From contig NZ_JAHKKS010000008.1 of NCBI RefSeq assembly GCF_019737615.1, positions 62,001 through 126,000 of the forward strand: DNA of 64,000 nt, read 5' to 3'. The stretch comes from Sphingobium xanthum (GTDB lineage Bacteria; Pseudomonadota; Alphaproteobacteria; Sphingomonadales; Sphingomonadaceae). The notes under the pieces were generated by a model. The model was not told the DNA's origin and ran no database searches. It worked only from the letters and a program-made list of their open reading frames with translations. Both the position numbers and the translations under genes were made by a program. Positions 34,907-43,660 of the stretch are shown here, one piece after another (the stretch's first letter is position 1; each line of letters begins with the position of its first letter).

Positions 34907-36916
34907 CTAGACGGCCGTCGATGCAGCGCGTCGGGTCGCCAGTGCCTCACCAATCGCGTCGGCGAGCTGGCTGACCGTGAATGGCTTGCGCAAGATGGGG
35001 AAGCCGGCGATCTGCGCCGCGAGGCCCTTGTCGCCGGCGAAGCCGGTCACGAAGATGACGGGCAGGCCGGTGACGGCGGCGCCGAGCGCCTCGATCATTT
35101 CGGGGCCGGACATGTCCGGCATCAGCACGTCCGAGAGGATGAGCGCGATGTCCGGACGACTGGCCAGCAGGTCGGCGGCCTTGGCGGGGTGATTGCAGTC
35201 AAGGCCGATATGGCCGAGCGCGGCGAGCGCGGCCATCGTCGAGCGCAGCACACGCGGATCATCCTCCACCACCAGGATGGTGAGTGAGGGCTGGCTACCC
35301 TCCAGCAGCGCATCGTCATTGGCGACCGGACCGGCGGCGACGGGCGTCTCGCGAATGGTCGCGAAATCCTGATCGCGGACCATGCGCGGCAGGAGCAGGC
35401 GGATGCTGGTACCCTCGCCGGGCGCGCTCCTGATGTCGATCGCACCACGGCACTGGCTGACGAAGCCGAAAATCTGGCTCATGCCGAGGCCGGTGCCCTT
35501 GCCGACGGCCTTGGTCGTGAAGAAGGGCTCGAACACCCGTTCCAGCACGTCCGGCGTCATGCCACTGCCGGTATCGGCGACCGTCAGGCAGACATAGTCC
35601 CCGGCACTGCACTGGCCGATCTCGCGCTCGGCCAAGGTCATGCACCGGGTGCTGATCGTCAGCGTGCCGCGTCCGTCCATGGCGTCGCGCGCATTGATGG
35701 CCATGTTGACCAGCGCACTTTCCAGTTGTGCCCGATCGACCCAGATAGCCCATTCGCCGGCGTCCAGCGCGAGCTCGACCTTGATGCTCGTGCCGATGGC
35801 GCGGGCGATCAGATCCTCCATGCCGGCGATCAGCGCGTCGATATCCAGCCGGTTCGGCAGCAGCGGCTCGGCGCGGGCGAAGGCGAGCAGCCGCTCGATC
35901 AGCGCGGCAGCATGATTGGCGCCCTCGATGGCGCTGTCGAGATGCGTCGCGGCCTTGGTCGGGTTCCTCGCCAGCGTCCGCCGCGCGACGTCGATACCGC
36001 CGATCACGACGGCGAGCATGTTGTTGAAGTCGTGCGCAATGCCGCCGGTGAGCTTGCCGAGCGCTTCCATCTTCTGGAGCTGGCGCAAGCTTTGCTCGGC
36101 CTGGAGCCGTTCCTCCATTTCGCGCTGAAGCCTGGCATTGGCTTCGCGCAGCTGCTCGGTCCGCTGCAACACGGCGACTTCGAGATCGTCGACACGGGCC
36201 GCCTCGGCAGCGGCGAGGCGGCGCGCGAAGATACGTTCGTTGAGCGCGCTGTTGGCGAACCAGAGCGCCGCGGCAGCGGCGGCCAGCATGCCGAGGCCGA
36301 TGATCCCGTAGCTGTCGTTCAGCCGATCGACGCGATATTCCGAACTCTCGACCTGAAGATTGTGCCGCGCCCGCTCCCGTTCGGCGAGATCGACAATCGC
36401 CTTCAGCGCGTCGGCGATGCCGCGCACCGAGGCTTCCTTGCGCGTCGCCTCAAGCTGGCCGAGCGCGCCCAGCGCCTGATCGTAGCGGACGCGCAGCGCA
36501 ATCTCGGTGAGCGTGGCGCCGCGCTCGGTCATGGCGGCGCGCAGCTCGGCGACGGCGTTGCGCTGCTGGGCGTTGTTGCGTGTCGAGCGCTCGAGCGCGA
36601 CGAGCTCGCGTTGTGCCGTCGCCCACTCGTCCTGGAACTGCCGGCCGACCGCGGCCTCATGGCTCAACACATAGCGGGCGAGCAGGGTCTCGGCATTGCC
36701 TATCTTGGCCTCGACCGTCTTGGCCTGCAGCATCACCTGATAGCTGTGGCGCTGGAGCGCGATGGCGCGGTCGCGCTGCTCCGATGCGTTATCGGCCAGA
36801 TAGATGAGGAAGCCGAGCGCCGCTGCGAAGATGATGGCCAGCACAAACGGCACGAACCGCCGCCAGCGCGGCAGATCGTCTGCTGCGTCGTCGAGGCCTG
36901 CTGCGTCCTCTGCCAT
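34907..36916 (-). CDS. Hybrid sensor histidine kinase with C-terminal receiver
   Basis: The protein has about 669 residues. One membrane helix near residues 20-40 is followed by a helical sensor region of about 160 residues (four-helix-bundle type) and a second helix near 200-220. A coiled coil follows, then HisKA with the phospho-acceptor His in LGKLTGGIAHDFNNMLAV, and HATPase (NAINARDAM-like N box, ADTGSGM, GKGTGLGMS). The receiver domain (about 545-660) has VEDDPRV, LSDVLMPDMSG and RKPF. The stimulus is unknown. It sits between lptFG and spt. Confidence 0.9.
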   Translation of the reverse strand: MAEDAAGLDDAADDLPRWRRFVPFVLAIIFAAALGFLIYLADNASEQRDRAIALQRHSYQVMLQAKTVEAKIGNAETLLARYVLSHEAAVGRQFQDEWATAQRELVALERSTRNNAQQRNAVAELRAAMTERGATLTEIALRVRYDQALGALGQLEATRKEASVRGIADALKAIVDLAERERARHNLQVESSEYRVDRLNDSYGIIGLGMLAAAAAALWFANSALNERIFARRLAAAEAARVDDLEVAVLQRTEQLREANARLQREMEERLQAEQSLRQLQKMEALGKLTGGIAHDFNNMLAVVIGGIDVARRTLARNPTKAATHLDSAIEGANHAAALIERLLAFARAEPLLPNRLDIDALIAGMEDLIARAIGTSIKVELALDAGEWAIWVDRAQLESALVNMAINARDAMDGRGTLTISTRCMTLAEREIGQCSAGDYVCLTVADTGSGMTPDVLERVFEPFFTTKAVGKGTGLGMSQIFGFVSQCRGAIDIRSAPGEGTSIRLLLPRMVRDQDFATIRETPVAAGPVANDDALLEGSQPSLTILVVEDDPRVLRSTMAALAALGHIGLDCNHPAKAADLLASRPDIALILSDVLMPDMSGPEMIEALGAAVTGLPVIFVTGFAGDKGLAAQIAGFPILRKPFTVSQLADAIGEALATRRAASTAV

Positions 36917-36999
36917 GTCACTTGCCGGTCTAGACCAAGGGCCCACCAGGGGGAAATCCTAAATGACAGACTTTCACATGCTGACGGGTCTGGTTCGGC

Positions 37000-38259
37000 T
37001 CATCCGGGAATGACACCGGTCGATCGTCCGGCGGCCGCGAAGATGTCGAGGATCTGGCCGACCTGCTCGCTCGAATGCTCGGCGCAGAGCGAGCAGCGCA
37101 GCAGGAACCAGCCGGCGGGCGTTGCGGGCGGGCGGGCCATGTTTACATAGAGGCCGAGTTCGAGGAGCGCCTGCCACATCGCCACGGCCTGGGTCTGGTC
37201 GGTGAGGATGACGGAGATGATCGCCGATTGCGCCGTCTCCGTGCCGAGATTGAAGCCCATGTCCCGCAGCCCCTTGTGCAGGCGGCGGCTGTTCTCCCAG
37301 AGATGCGCCCGCTTCTCGCCGGCATGCATGAGCTTGCGGATCGAGGTGGCGGCGGTCGCCACCACGCTGGGCGGCAGCGATGCGGTGAAGATATAGGGCC
37401 GGGCCGCGAAGCGCATCACCTCGAATTTCGGATGGTCCGAGACACAGAAGCCACCGACCGTGCCGACCGACTTGGAGAAGGTGCCGACGACGAAATCGAT
37501 CTCCTTCTCGACGCCCTGCTCCTCATAGACGCCGCGGCCATGCTTGCCGAAGAAGCCCATGCCGTGCGCCTCGTCGACGAGGATCATGCAATTGGGGTGC
37601 TTGCGCACCGCCGCGACCATGTCCGGCAGGGGGGCGACGTCGCCCAGCATTGAATAGACGCCTTCCAGCACGACGAGCTTCTGCGCCTCGGCGGGCAGGC
37701 GGCCGAGGCGCTTGTCCAGATCCTCCACGCTGTTGTGGCGGAAGCGGACGATCTCGGCATTGCCGAGGAAGCAGCCGTCATAGATGGAGGCGTGGCTGTC
37801 CGCGTCGATGATCACATAGTCGCCCTTGCCGGCGAGCGTGGAGATCATGCCCAGATTGGCCTGATAGCCGGTCGAGAAGACCATGGCGCTGCGGGTTCCG
37901 TAGAACTCCTTGAGCGCATCCTCGCATTCCTTGTGGCCCTGATAGGTGCCGTTGAGCACGCGCGAGCCGGTCGTGCCGGAGCCGAACTCGTCGAGCGCAT
38001 CCTTGCCGGCCTGCACGACGTCCGGATCGAAGGTCATGCCCATATAATTGTAGGTGCCGAGCAGGATCGTGTCCTTGCCGTTGATGACGGCGAGGGTCGG
38101 CGACTTCACTTCGCTCATGACGATCGCATAGGGATCGCGCACGCCCGTCGCGAGCAAAGCGGCGCGCTCGGCCAGGATGCCGTCGAACTTGGAGAAGAGG
38201 TCCGTTTCCGCGCCCGCATCCCGCATCGTGGTGGCGCTCTGCTCGATCACCTCGCCCAT
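37000..38259 (-). CDS. spt: Serine palmitoyltransferase
   Basis: This 419-residue PLP enzyme belongs to the alpha-oxoamine synthase family. Motifs are GTTGSRVLNGTYQGHKECEDAL, DADSHASIYDGC, VDEAHGMGFFGKHGRG and the cofactor Lys in VVGTFSKSVGTVGGF. Length and sequence match the soluble homodimeric enzyme of Sphingomonas, which condenses serine with palmitoyl thioester to form 3-ketosphinganine, the first step of sphingolipid synthesis. I set the start at ATG 38259 (MGEVIEQSAT). The acyl carrier protein gene ends four bases upstream, so the two are translated together. Confidence 0.92.
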   Translation of the reverse strand: MGEVIEQSATTMRDAGAETDLFSKFDGILAERAALLATGVRDPYAIVMSEVKSPTLAVINGKDTILLGTYNYMGMTFDPDVVQAGKDALDEFGSGTTGSRVLNGTYQGHKECEDALKEFYGTRSAMVFSTGYQANLGMISTLAGKGDYVIIDADSHASIYDGCFLGNAEIVRFRHNSVEDLDKRLGRLPAEAQKLVVLEGVYSMLGDVAPLPDMVAAVRKHPNCMILVDEAHGMGFFGKHGRGVYEEQGVEKEIDFVVGTFSKSVGTVGGFCVSDHPKFEVMRFAARPYIFTASLPPSVVATAATSIRKLMHAGEKRAHLWENSRRLHKGLRDMGFNLGTETAQSAIISVILTDQTQAVAMWQALLELGLYVNMARPPATPAGWFLLRCSLCAEHSSEQVGQILDIFAAAGRSTGVIPG

Positions 38260-38263
38260 CGTC

Positions 38264-38515
38264 TCAGCCCTCCGCGCGCAGCTTGAGTACCGCATCGACC
38301 AACTGGCCGATCGTCTCGATCTCCGCCTGCATGTTCATGGTGATGATGATGTCGAACTCGTCCTCGATGGCGGCCACGAAATCCATCACGGTCAGGCTGT
38401 CCCACTCCAGATCCTTGGCGAAGCTGGTGCCATCTGCCAGCGTGACGCCCTTCTTGTTGAAGGGCTCGATCTGCGCGGCAACCTGCGCGAAAACGTCCTG
38501 ACGGTCCGACATCAT
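38264..38515 (-). CDS. Acyl carrier protein dedicated to sphingolipid synthesis
   Basis: This 83-residue protein has the phosphopantetheine site Ser in LEWDSLTVMDFVAAIEDEF. It is clearly different from the housekeeping AcpP. Its position directly before spt is conserved in sphingolipid-making alphaproteobacteria, where this ACP (called AcpR in Caulobacter work) presents the acyl chain to Spt. Two adjacent ATGs (38515 and 38512) are equally possible starts, with a GAAAGAG ribosome site upstream. Confidence 0.88.
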   Translation of the reverse strand: MMSDRQDVFAQVAAQIEPFNKKGVTLADGTSFAKDLEWDSLTVMDFVAAIEDEFDIIITMNMQAEIETIGQLVDAVLKLRAEG

Positions 38516-38645
38516 GTCTCTTTCTGTGATGGCCTGGGGGCTTTCCGATGCGGAATGCCCCCACCGGCCGCCACATGGCAAGGGAATAAGGCGGGATTCG
38601 GGCATGATTGCGGACGAGCCGCCGATTTGGGACGCACATGAAAAC

Positions 38646-38669
38646 GCCTCGACCGTTTCCGGCCGGGGC
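38646..38669 (-). terminator. Terminator of the PEP-CTERM gene
   Basis: A ten-pair stem with one mismatch (GCCCCGGCCG / CGGTCGAGGC) and a GAAA tetraloop is followed by GTTTTC on the minus strand. It lies 31 bases after the PEP-CTERM stop and upstream of the acp gene, so it insulates acp-spt. Confidence 0.8.
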
Positions 38670-38699
38670 GCTCCTCATCAATTAAGGGACTGGCTGGCG

Positions 38700-39452
38700 T
38701 CAGACGAAGCTGACGGCCGTCTTGCGGCGGCGCATTTGCATGCCGACCAGGCCGAGACCGCCGACCATCATCGCCCAGGTCGCCGGCTCCGGCACCGGCG
38801 GGGTCGAAGGGGTGTAGGTGTAGAACAGGAGATCCTGCTTACCCTCGACCCACTTCTTGTGCTTGCCCGAGCGCTGATAGTAGCCGTCGCTTGTGGCGAC
38901 GAAGAACTCGTAGGTGCCGTGCGTCAGAGCCTCGCTGCTGTTGAACAGCGAGTTGGCGGTGTTGATGTAGCTGTCCAGGCCGTAGGAGGTGACCTTGAAG
39001 TCGTCATGCTTCAGATCGAAGATGTCGCCCAGAGTCTCGTAACGCAGCTCCCAGATGGCGAGCTGGAGTGCGACCTCGGTCGAAAGATTGCCCGAGCCGC
39101 CATGCGTGCCGAGCAGGTTCGAGATCAGATCGGTGCGGGTTTGCGCGCTGGAGCCGTAGAAGCCGCCGAGATAGTCCTTGAGCGAAACGACGTCGAACAG
39201 GCCGGTGCCCGAGCGTTCGGTCAGTTCGATGCAATAAGCGAGGAAGCTGGTGTCGACACCGTCGAGCTCGCCCGTGACCTGCTGCGGCGCCAGGTGGGCG
39301 CTGTAGCTGTTTGAATCATTCTTTACGGTGCCCGAAGGCGAACCGGCGAGCGTGGAAATGCTCGTGATTTGCAGAACGCTGGCGGCATTCGCGCCAGTGA
39401 CGGCACTCATTGCGGCAGCGCCAGCAGCGATGGAAAGAAAAACTTTTCTCAT
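38700..39452 (-). CDS. PEP-CTERM sorting domain protein
   Basis: This 250-residue protein has an N-terminal signal peptide (ending ANA) and a secreted domain of about 190 residues with features of a thioester-forming or fibronectin-like surface domain (IELTERSGTGLFDVV, ALQLAIWELRYET). The C-terminal sorting signal is VPEPATWAMMVGG, then a hydrophobic helix and RRRK. Such proteins are processed by an exosortase (EpsH/XrtA type) and linked to exopolysaccharide. No exosortase is in the window. Confidence 0.9.
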   Translation of the reverse strand: MRKVFLSIAAGAAAMSAVTGANAASVLQITSISTLAGSPSGTVKNDSNSYSAHLAPQQVTGELDGVDTSFLAYCIELTERSGTGLFDVVSLKDYLGGFYGSSAQTRTDLISNLLGTHGGSGNLSTEVALQLAIWELRYETLGDIFDLKHDDFKVTSYGLDSYINTANSLFNSSEALTHGTYEFFVATSDGYYQRSGKHKKWVEGKQDLLFYTYTPSTPPVPEPATWAMMVGGLGLVGMQMRRRKTAVSFV

Positions 39453-39821
39453 GGTTTTCCCACTTCGTTAAATTGATAATTTGTTCTGGTGGGATATTGT
39501 GAAATATAAAACGGGATTAACCTTATAATCCAAGCGTTAACCTCGAAAATTCGGGCAATTTCAAGGAGCTTACTAAAAAATGTGGTAAATTATCTTGGTT
39601 AATTCGTCTTTTGGCCCTCGTGAGGGCTTCCCGCCGGCGCTAATGCTTGTCGCGGGCAGGCCGAGTCGCACCCGCCTTATCCGTGCGGGGCGTGGACGGC
39701 ATGGATCATCGCCGATTGTTCTTCTGGTTTGCCGGAAAGCGAACTTCCCTGATCCGCCGCACTTGATATGTCGGAGCGGCTGCGCGATGCGACGCGGCCC
39801 TGCTTCGAGCGTGATGCGCCA
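39453..39821. other. Intergenic region, AT-rich leader of the PEP-CTERM gene
   Basis: This gap of about 370 bases is clearly less GC-rich than its surroundings over 39453-39610. It has two TTAACC half-sites (39518 and 39537) 19 bases apart and a TATATT/TATAAG-rich stretch that may form the PEP-CTERM promoter on the minus strand. The right part leads into the MFS gene. I see no RNA gene in it. Confidence 0.4.
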
Positions 39822-41474
39822 ATGACCGAGACGTCCGAACCCGCTTCTCCCTTCAGCCTGCCGCTGTTCCGGTCGGTGTGGATCGCCAGCCTTGCCTCCA
39901 ATTTCGGCGGGCTCATCCAGTCGGTCGGCGCCTCCTGGACGATGACCGGCATGGGCGCGTCCGCCGAGATGATCGCGCTGGTGCAGTCCTCCATCAGCCT
40001 GCCGATCGTGCTGCTCTCGGTCTGGGCAGGCGCGGTGGCCGACAATCTCGACCGCCGCAAGGTGATGCTCTGCGCGCAGGGTTTCATGCTGCTGACCTCG
40101 CTGGCGCTGGCCGCGGCGGCCTATGCCGGGATCCTGACGCCCTGGACGCTGCTGATGTTCACCTTCCTCATCGGCTGTGGCACGGCGGTGAACGGCCCGG
40201 CCTGGCAGGCGTCCGTCGGGGACATGGTGCCGCGCCCGATGCTGCCCGAGGCTGTGGCGCTGAACAGCATGGGCTTCAACATCGCGCGGAGCGTCGGCCC
40301 CGCTATCGGCGGCGCGATCGTCGCCGCGTTCGGCGCGTCGATCGCCTTCCTCACCAATGCGATCACCTATACCGGCCTGATCTTCGTGCTTGGTCGCTGG
40401 AAGCCCAACCTGCCGCCGCGCACCTTGCCGCGCGAGCGGATCGGCCTCGCGATGCTCGCGGGCGTGCGCTACGTCCGGCTCTCACCCTCGATCCGCAACG
40501 TGCTGGTGCGCTCGATCGTCTTCTGCGTGCCGGCCGCCGCCGTGCCCGCGATGATGCCGCTGGTGGCGCGCGATCTTATCGGCGGTGGACCGCTCACCTT
40601 CGGCCTGCTGCTCGGCGGCTTCGGCATCGGCGCGGTCTGCGGTGCGCTCAGCAGCCGGCATCTGCGGCGCACCCTGTCGACCGAGCAGATCGTGCGGATG
40701 GCCTCCGCCGCGCTGGCGGTGGGCGCGACGGCGACCGGGCTGCTCGGCTATCTCATCCCTACGCTGATCGCGCTCGCCGTGGCCGGTGCCGGCTGGGTGC
40801 TGGCGCTCTCCACCTTCAACGTGGAAGTGCAAATGGCCTCGCCGCGCTGGGTGGTGGCGCGCGCCCTTGCGCTCGCGCAGATGGCGGCATTCGGCGGCCT
40901 CGCGACGGGGAGCTGGCTGTTTGGCGTGATTGCCGATCAGCAGGGCGTCACGGTCTCGCTCTGCATTGCGGGCGGCGTCTCGCTCATCTGCATCGCCGTC
41001 GGCTTCGTCTCGCCCCTGCCGACGGTGGAGGATCTCGATCTCGCGCCGTTCGAGGGCTGGAGCGAGCCGGACACAGCGATCCCGGTCGAGCCGCGCAGCG
41101 GGCCGATCGTCATCACCATCGAGCATCGCGTGCCGGAGGCGAACATCCCGCTCTTCCTCATCGCCATGAACGAGCGCAAGCGCATCCGGGGCCGCGACGG
41201 CGCCAGCGCCTGGACGCTGATGCGCGATCTCGGCGATCCGCAGCTCTGGGTCGAGCGCTATCATGTGGCGACCTGGCTCGACTATATCCGCCACAACAAG
41301 AGGCGCACCAATGCCGATCAGGCGAACAGTGCGGAGCTGCGCCGGCTACGGGTTGAGGGCTATGAGCCGGTCGTCCATCGCCGGCTGGAGCGGCAGACCA
41401 GCTCCATCCCGACGACGCGCGGCCCCGATCCGCGCGAGCTCGACGCGATGACCGACCCGACGCGCTCGACCTGA
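39822..41474 (+). CDS. MFS transporter with C-terminal soluble domain
   Basis: The protein has about 550 residues. The first 400 form a 12-helix major facilitator of the enterobactin-exporter-like (MFS_3) type: WIASLASNFGGLIQSVGASW, ADNLDRRKVML, GPAWQASVGDMV, NSMGFNIARSVGPAIGGAIV. A soluble C-terminal domain of about 120 residues follows (PIVITIEHRVPEANIPLFLIAMNERKR...), resembling a dimeric alpha-beta barrel (antibiotic-monooxygenase-like) domain. ATG 39822 fits the usual N-terminus. ATG 39768 would add 18 residues. Neither has a clear ribosome site. The cargo is unknown. Confidence 0.82.
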   Translation: MTETSEPASPFSLPLFRSVWIASLASNFGGLIQSVGASWTMTGMGASAEMIALVQSSISLPIVLLSVWAGAVADNLDRRKVMLCAQGFMLLTSLALAAAAYAGILTPWTLLMFTFLIGCGTAVNGPAWQASVGDMVPRPMLPEAVALNSMGFNIARSVGPAIGGAIVAAFGASIAFLTNAITYTGLIFVLGRWKPNLPPRTLPRERIGLAMLAGVRYVRLSPSIRNVLVRSIVFCVPAAAVPAMMPLVARDLIGGGPLTFGLLLGGFGIGAVCGALSSRHLRRTLSTEQIVRMASAALAVGATATGLLGYLIPTLIALAVAGAGWVLALSTFNVEVQMASPRWVVARALALAQMAAFGGLATGSWLFGVIADQQGVTVSLCIAGGVSLICIAVGFVSPLPTVEDLDLAPFEGWSEPDTAIPVEPRSGPIVITIEHRVPEANIPLFLIAMNERKRIRGRDGASAWTLMRDLGDPQLWVERYHVATWLDYIRHNKRRTNADQANSAELRRLRVEGYEPVVHRRLERQTSSIPTTRGPDPRELDAMTDPTRST

Positions 41475-41476
41475 GT

Positions 41477-42397
41477 TTAGCGGAGCAGACCCTTGGCGCG
41501 GTAGGCAGCGGCTGTGGAGGCGAGGCCCTCCTCGGTCGCGATCGCCGGGGACCAGAGCGCCGCCGGAGGCTGGAGCGCGGTGCTGGAGACCCAGTCCTCA
41601 TGACAGAAATAGGCGGCGCGATCGGGCGTCAGGCGCGCCTTGTCGCCGCGCAGCAGCCGGTCGATCCGGGCGCCGAGGCGGACCAGCGGCGAGGGCATGG
41701 CAAAGGTGCGCACAGAGCGGCGGCCGACCGCGCGGCCGATCGCCTGCGCGAACTCGACATGGCTCCAGCCGGTCGGGCGGGTATCGTCCACCTCATAGGT
41801 GGCCTGGTATGTTTCGCCGCCTTCGCGCTCGGCCAGGAGCATTAGAAAAGCCGCAAGATCATCGACATGGATGACCGAAAGGCGTCCGCCCGGCGGCAAC
41901 AGCACCAAGCCGCGCGCCGCCATCTGGAACAGCTCCAGCAGCTCGGCATCGCCGGGGCCGTAAATGGCCGGCGGACGGACCATCGTCCAGTCGAGCGGGC
42001 TGACCGACACATGGCGCTCGGCTTCCGCCTTTGACCAGCCATAATCGGAGAGCAGCGGCTCGCGCGCGGCGAGGGACGACACATGGACGAGGCGCCAGAT
42101 GCCTGCGCCAACGGTCGCGGAAACGAGATTGGCCGTCCCTGTCGCGTTACCCGCTTCGAACGCGGCACGATTGGGCGCGTTGACCATCCCGGCGATGTGG
42201 ATGACAGCATCAGCGTCGCCGACGAGGCGGTCCAGCGCGGCGTGATCCTCAAGCGATCCGGCGATCCATTCGATGCCGTCACGGGCTGGCTGCGGGCGGC
42301 GGGCGAGCGCGCGGACCCGATGTCCTGCGGCGAGCGCCTTCTCCAGCAACGCCTTGCCGACGAAGCCGGTACCGCCGGTGATCGCGAGGAGGCTCAG
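41477..42397 (-). CDS. NAD-dependent epimerase-like reductase, candidate CerR
   Basis: This protein of about 306 residues belongs to the extended SDR type. The dinucleotide site SLLAITGGTGFVGKAL lies at the extreme N-terminus, with VIHIAGMVNAPN, Ser in VHVSSLAA and the YxxxK motif in DYGWSKAEAE. To include the TGGTGFVG motif the gene must start upstream of the first usual start codon (TTG 42349). The only fitting codon is CTG 42397, whose last two bases are the T and G of the proB TGA stop. In Caulobacter a protein of this type (CerR) reduces the ketone in ceramide synthesis, and that role is inferred here from family and the nearby spt. Confidence 0.7.
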   Translation of the reverse strand: MSLLAITGGTGFVGKALLEKALAAGHRVRALARRPQPARDGIEWIAGSLEDHAALDRLVGDADAVIHIAGMVNAPNRAAFEAGNATGTANLVSATVGAGIWRLVHVSSLAAREPLLSDYGWSKAEAERHVSVSPLDWTMVRPPAIYGPGDAELLELFQMAARGLVLLPPGGRLSVIHVDDLAAFLMLLAEREGGETYQATYEVDDTRPTGWSHVEFAQAIGRAVGRRSVRTFAMPSPLVRLGARIDRLLRGDKARLTPDRAAYFCHEDWVSSTALQPPAALWSPAIATEEGLASTAAAYRAKGLLR

Positions 42398-43524
42398 AGC
42401 AGCACCATATAGTCGCGGTGGACCATGGCGACGCGGGGCGAGCCCCCGAGCACAGCCGCGACCTCGTCGCTGCGCTTGCCGATGATCCGCTCGGCATCGC
42501 TGCTGTCATATTGGGCAAGGCCGCGCGCGATCAGGACGCCGTCCGCATCGCTGATGTTGATGACGTCGCCCCGCGCATAGATGCCGCTGGTGCCGGTGAT
42601 GCCGGCGGGGAGCAGGCTGCGCCCCTGCTTCAGGGCATTGGCCGCTCCCGCATCGACCACGAGAAGGCCCTTCACGGTCAGCCGCCCGGCGAGCCAGCCC
42701 TTGCGCCCGCCGCGTCGTTTGGCTGCGCGAAACAGCGTGCCCCGCCCGCTCGATTGCCAGGCGCCGAGGGGCGCGTCGACCTTGCCCGAGATGATGGCGA
42801 GATGCGCGCCCGCGCCGGTCGCGATCTGCGCCGCCTGCAGCTTGGAGATCATGCCGCCGGATCCCATGCCGGAGGCGGAATTGCCGTCCGCCATGCCCAT
42901 GACATGCGCGTCGATCTTCTCGACCACGGGCACGATCGTCGCATCGGGGTCGCTATGCGGATTGGCCGTGTAGAGCCCGTCAATGTCGGAGAGCAGCACC
43001 ACCGCGTCCGCCCGCGCCGCCTGGCCGATCCGCGCGGCGAGCCGGTCATTGTCGCCGAAGCGGATTTCCTCGGTCGCGACGCTGTCATTCTCGTTGACCA
43101 CCGGCACGACGCCGAGGCCGATCAGGCGATCGAGCGTGGCGGAGGCATTGAGATAGCGGCGGCGGTCCTCGAGATCGCCCAATGTCACCAGCATCTGCGC
43201 CGCGGCGATATTGTGCGTGGCGAGCAGGTCCGCCCAGACCTGACTGAGCGCGATCTGGCCGACGGCGGCGGCCGCTTGCGCATCCTCCAGCGTCGCGCGC
43301 CCACCCTTCGGCAATCCCAGCCGCCGCGCGCCCAGCGCGATCGCGCCCGATGAGACGACGACGATCTGCTGCCCCGCCGCGCGCCGTGCCGCAATCTCGG
43401 CGACGAGGCTCTCGATCCAGCCACGATGCACGGAACCGTCCGGCGCCACCAGCAGCGCGGAGCCGACCTTGACGATGATGCGGCGTGTGGTGGTGGGGGG
43501 AAAACCGGTGAGGGAGTCGGTCAT
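42394..43524 (-). CDS. proB: Glutamate 5-kinase ProB
   Basis: This 376-residue protein has an amino-acid kinase domain (IIVKVGSALLV, VVSSGAIALGARRLG, NENDSVATEEIRFGDNDRLAARIG, SGMGSGGMISKLQAAQIA). A C-terminal PUA domain follows (GLLVVDAGAANALKQGRSLLPAGI) and the protein ends in DYMVLL. It phosphorylates glutamate at the start of proline synthesis. The start is ATG 43524 (MTDSLTGF). obg lies upstream in the same direction across a palindromic repeat. Confidence 0.94.
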   Translation of the reverse strand: MTDSLTGFPPTTTRRIIVKVGSALLVAPDGSVHRGWIESLVAEIAARRAAGQQIVVVSSGAIALGARRLGLPKGGRATLEDAQAAAAVGQIALSQVWADLLATHNIAAAQMLVTLGDLEDRRRYLNASATLDRLIGLGVVPVVNENDSVATEEIRFGDNDRLAARIGQAARADAVVLLSDIDGLYTANPHSDPDATIVPVVEKIDAHVMGMADGNSASGMGSGGMISKLQAAQIATGAGAHLAIISGKVDAPLGAWQSSGRGTLFRAAKRRGGRKGWLAGRLTVKGLLVVDAGAANALKQGRSLLPAGITGTSGIYARGDVINISDADGVLIARGLAQYDSSDAERIIGKRSDEVAAVLGGSPRVAMVHRDYMVLL

Positions 43525-43533
43525 GGCGATTAG

Positions 43534-43652
43534 CCCCTCCTCTTCAGAGCAGGGGTTGGGGTGGTGTATGGACGGTGCGAGTGATCGCTGCACGAGCGAT
43601 GCTGCCGCATCGCCACCACCCCCTGCCCCTCCTCTGAAGAGGAGGGGGGTAT
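43534..43652. repeat. Long imperfect inverted repeat between obg and proB
   Basis: Two arms of about 33 bases, CCCCTCCTCTTCAGAG...GGGGTGGTG and CACCACCCC...CTCTGAAGAGGAGGGG, face each other across about 50 bases that hold a smaller GCGA hairpin. The element fills nearly the whole 136-base gap. It would fold into a long RNA hairpin and looks like a MITE or REP-type element. Confidence 0.75.
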
Positions 43653-43660
43653 GCGGATCA

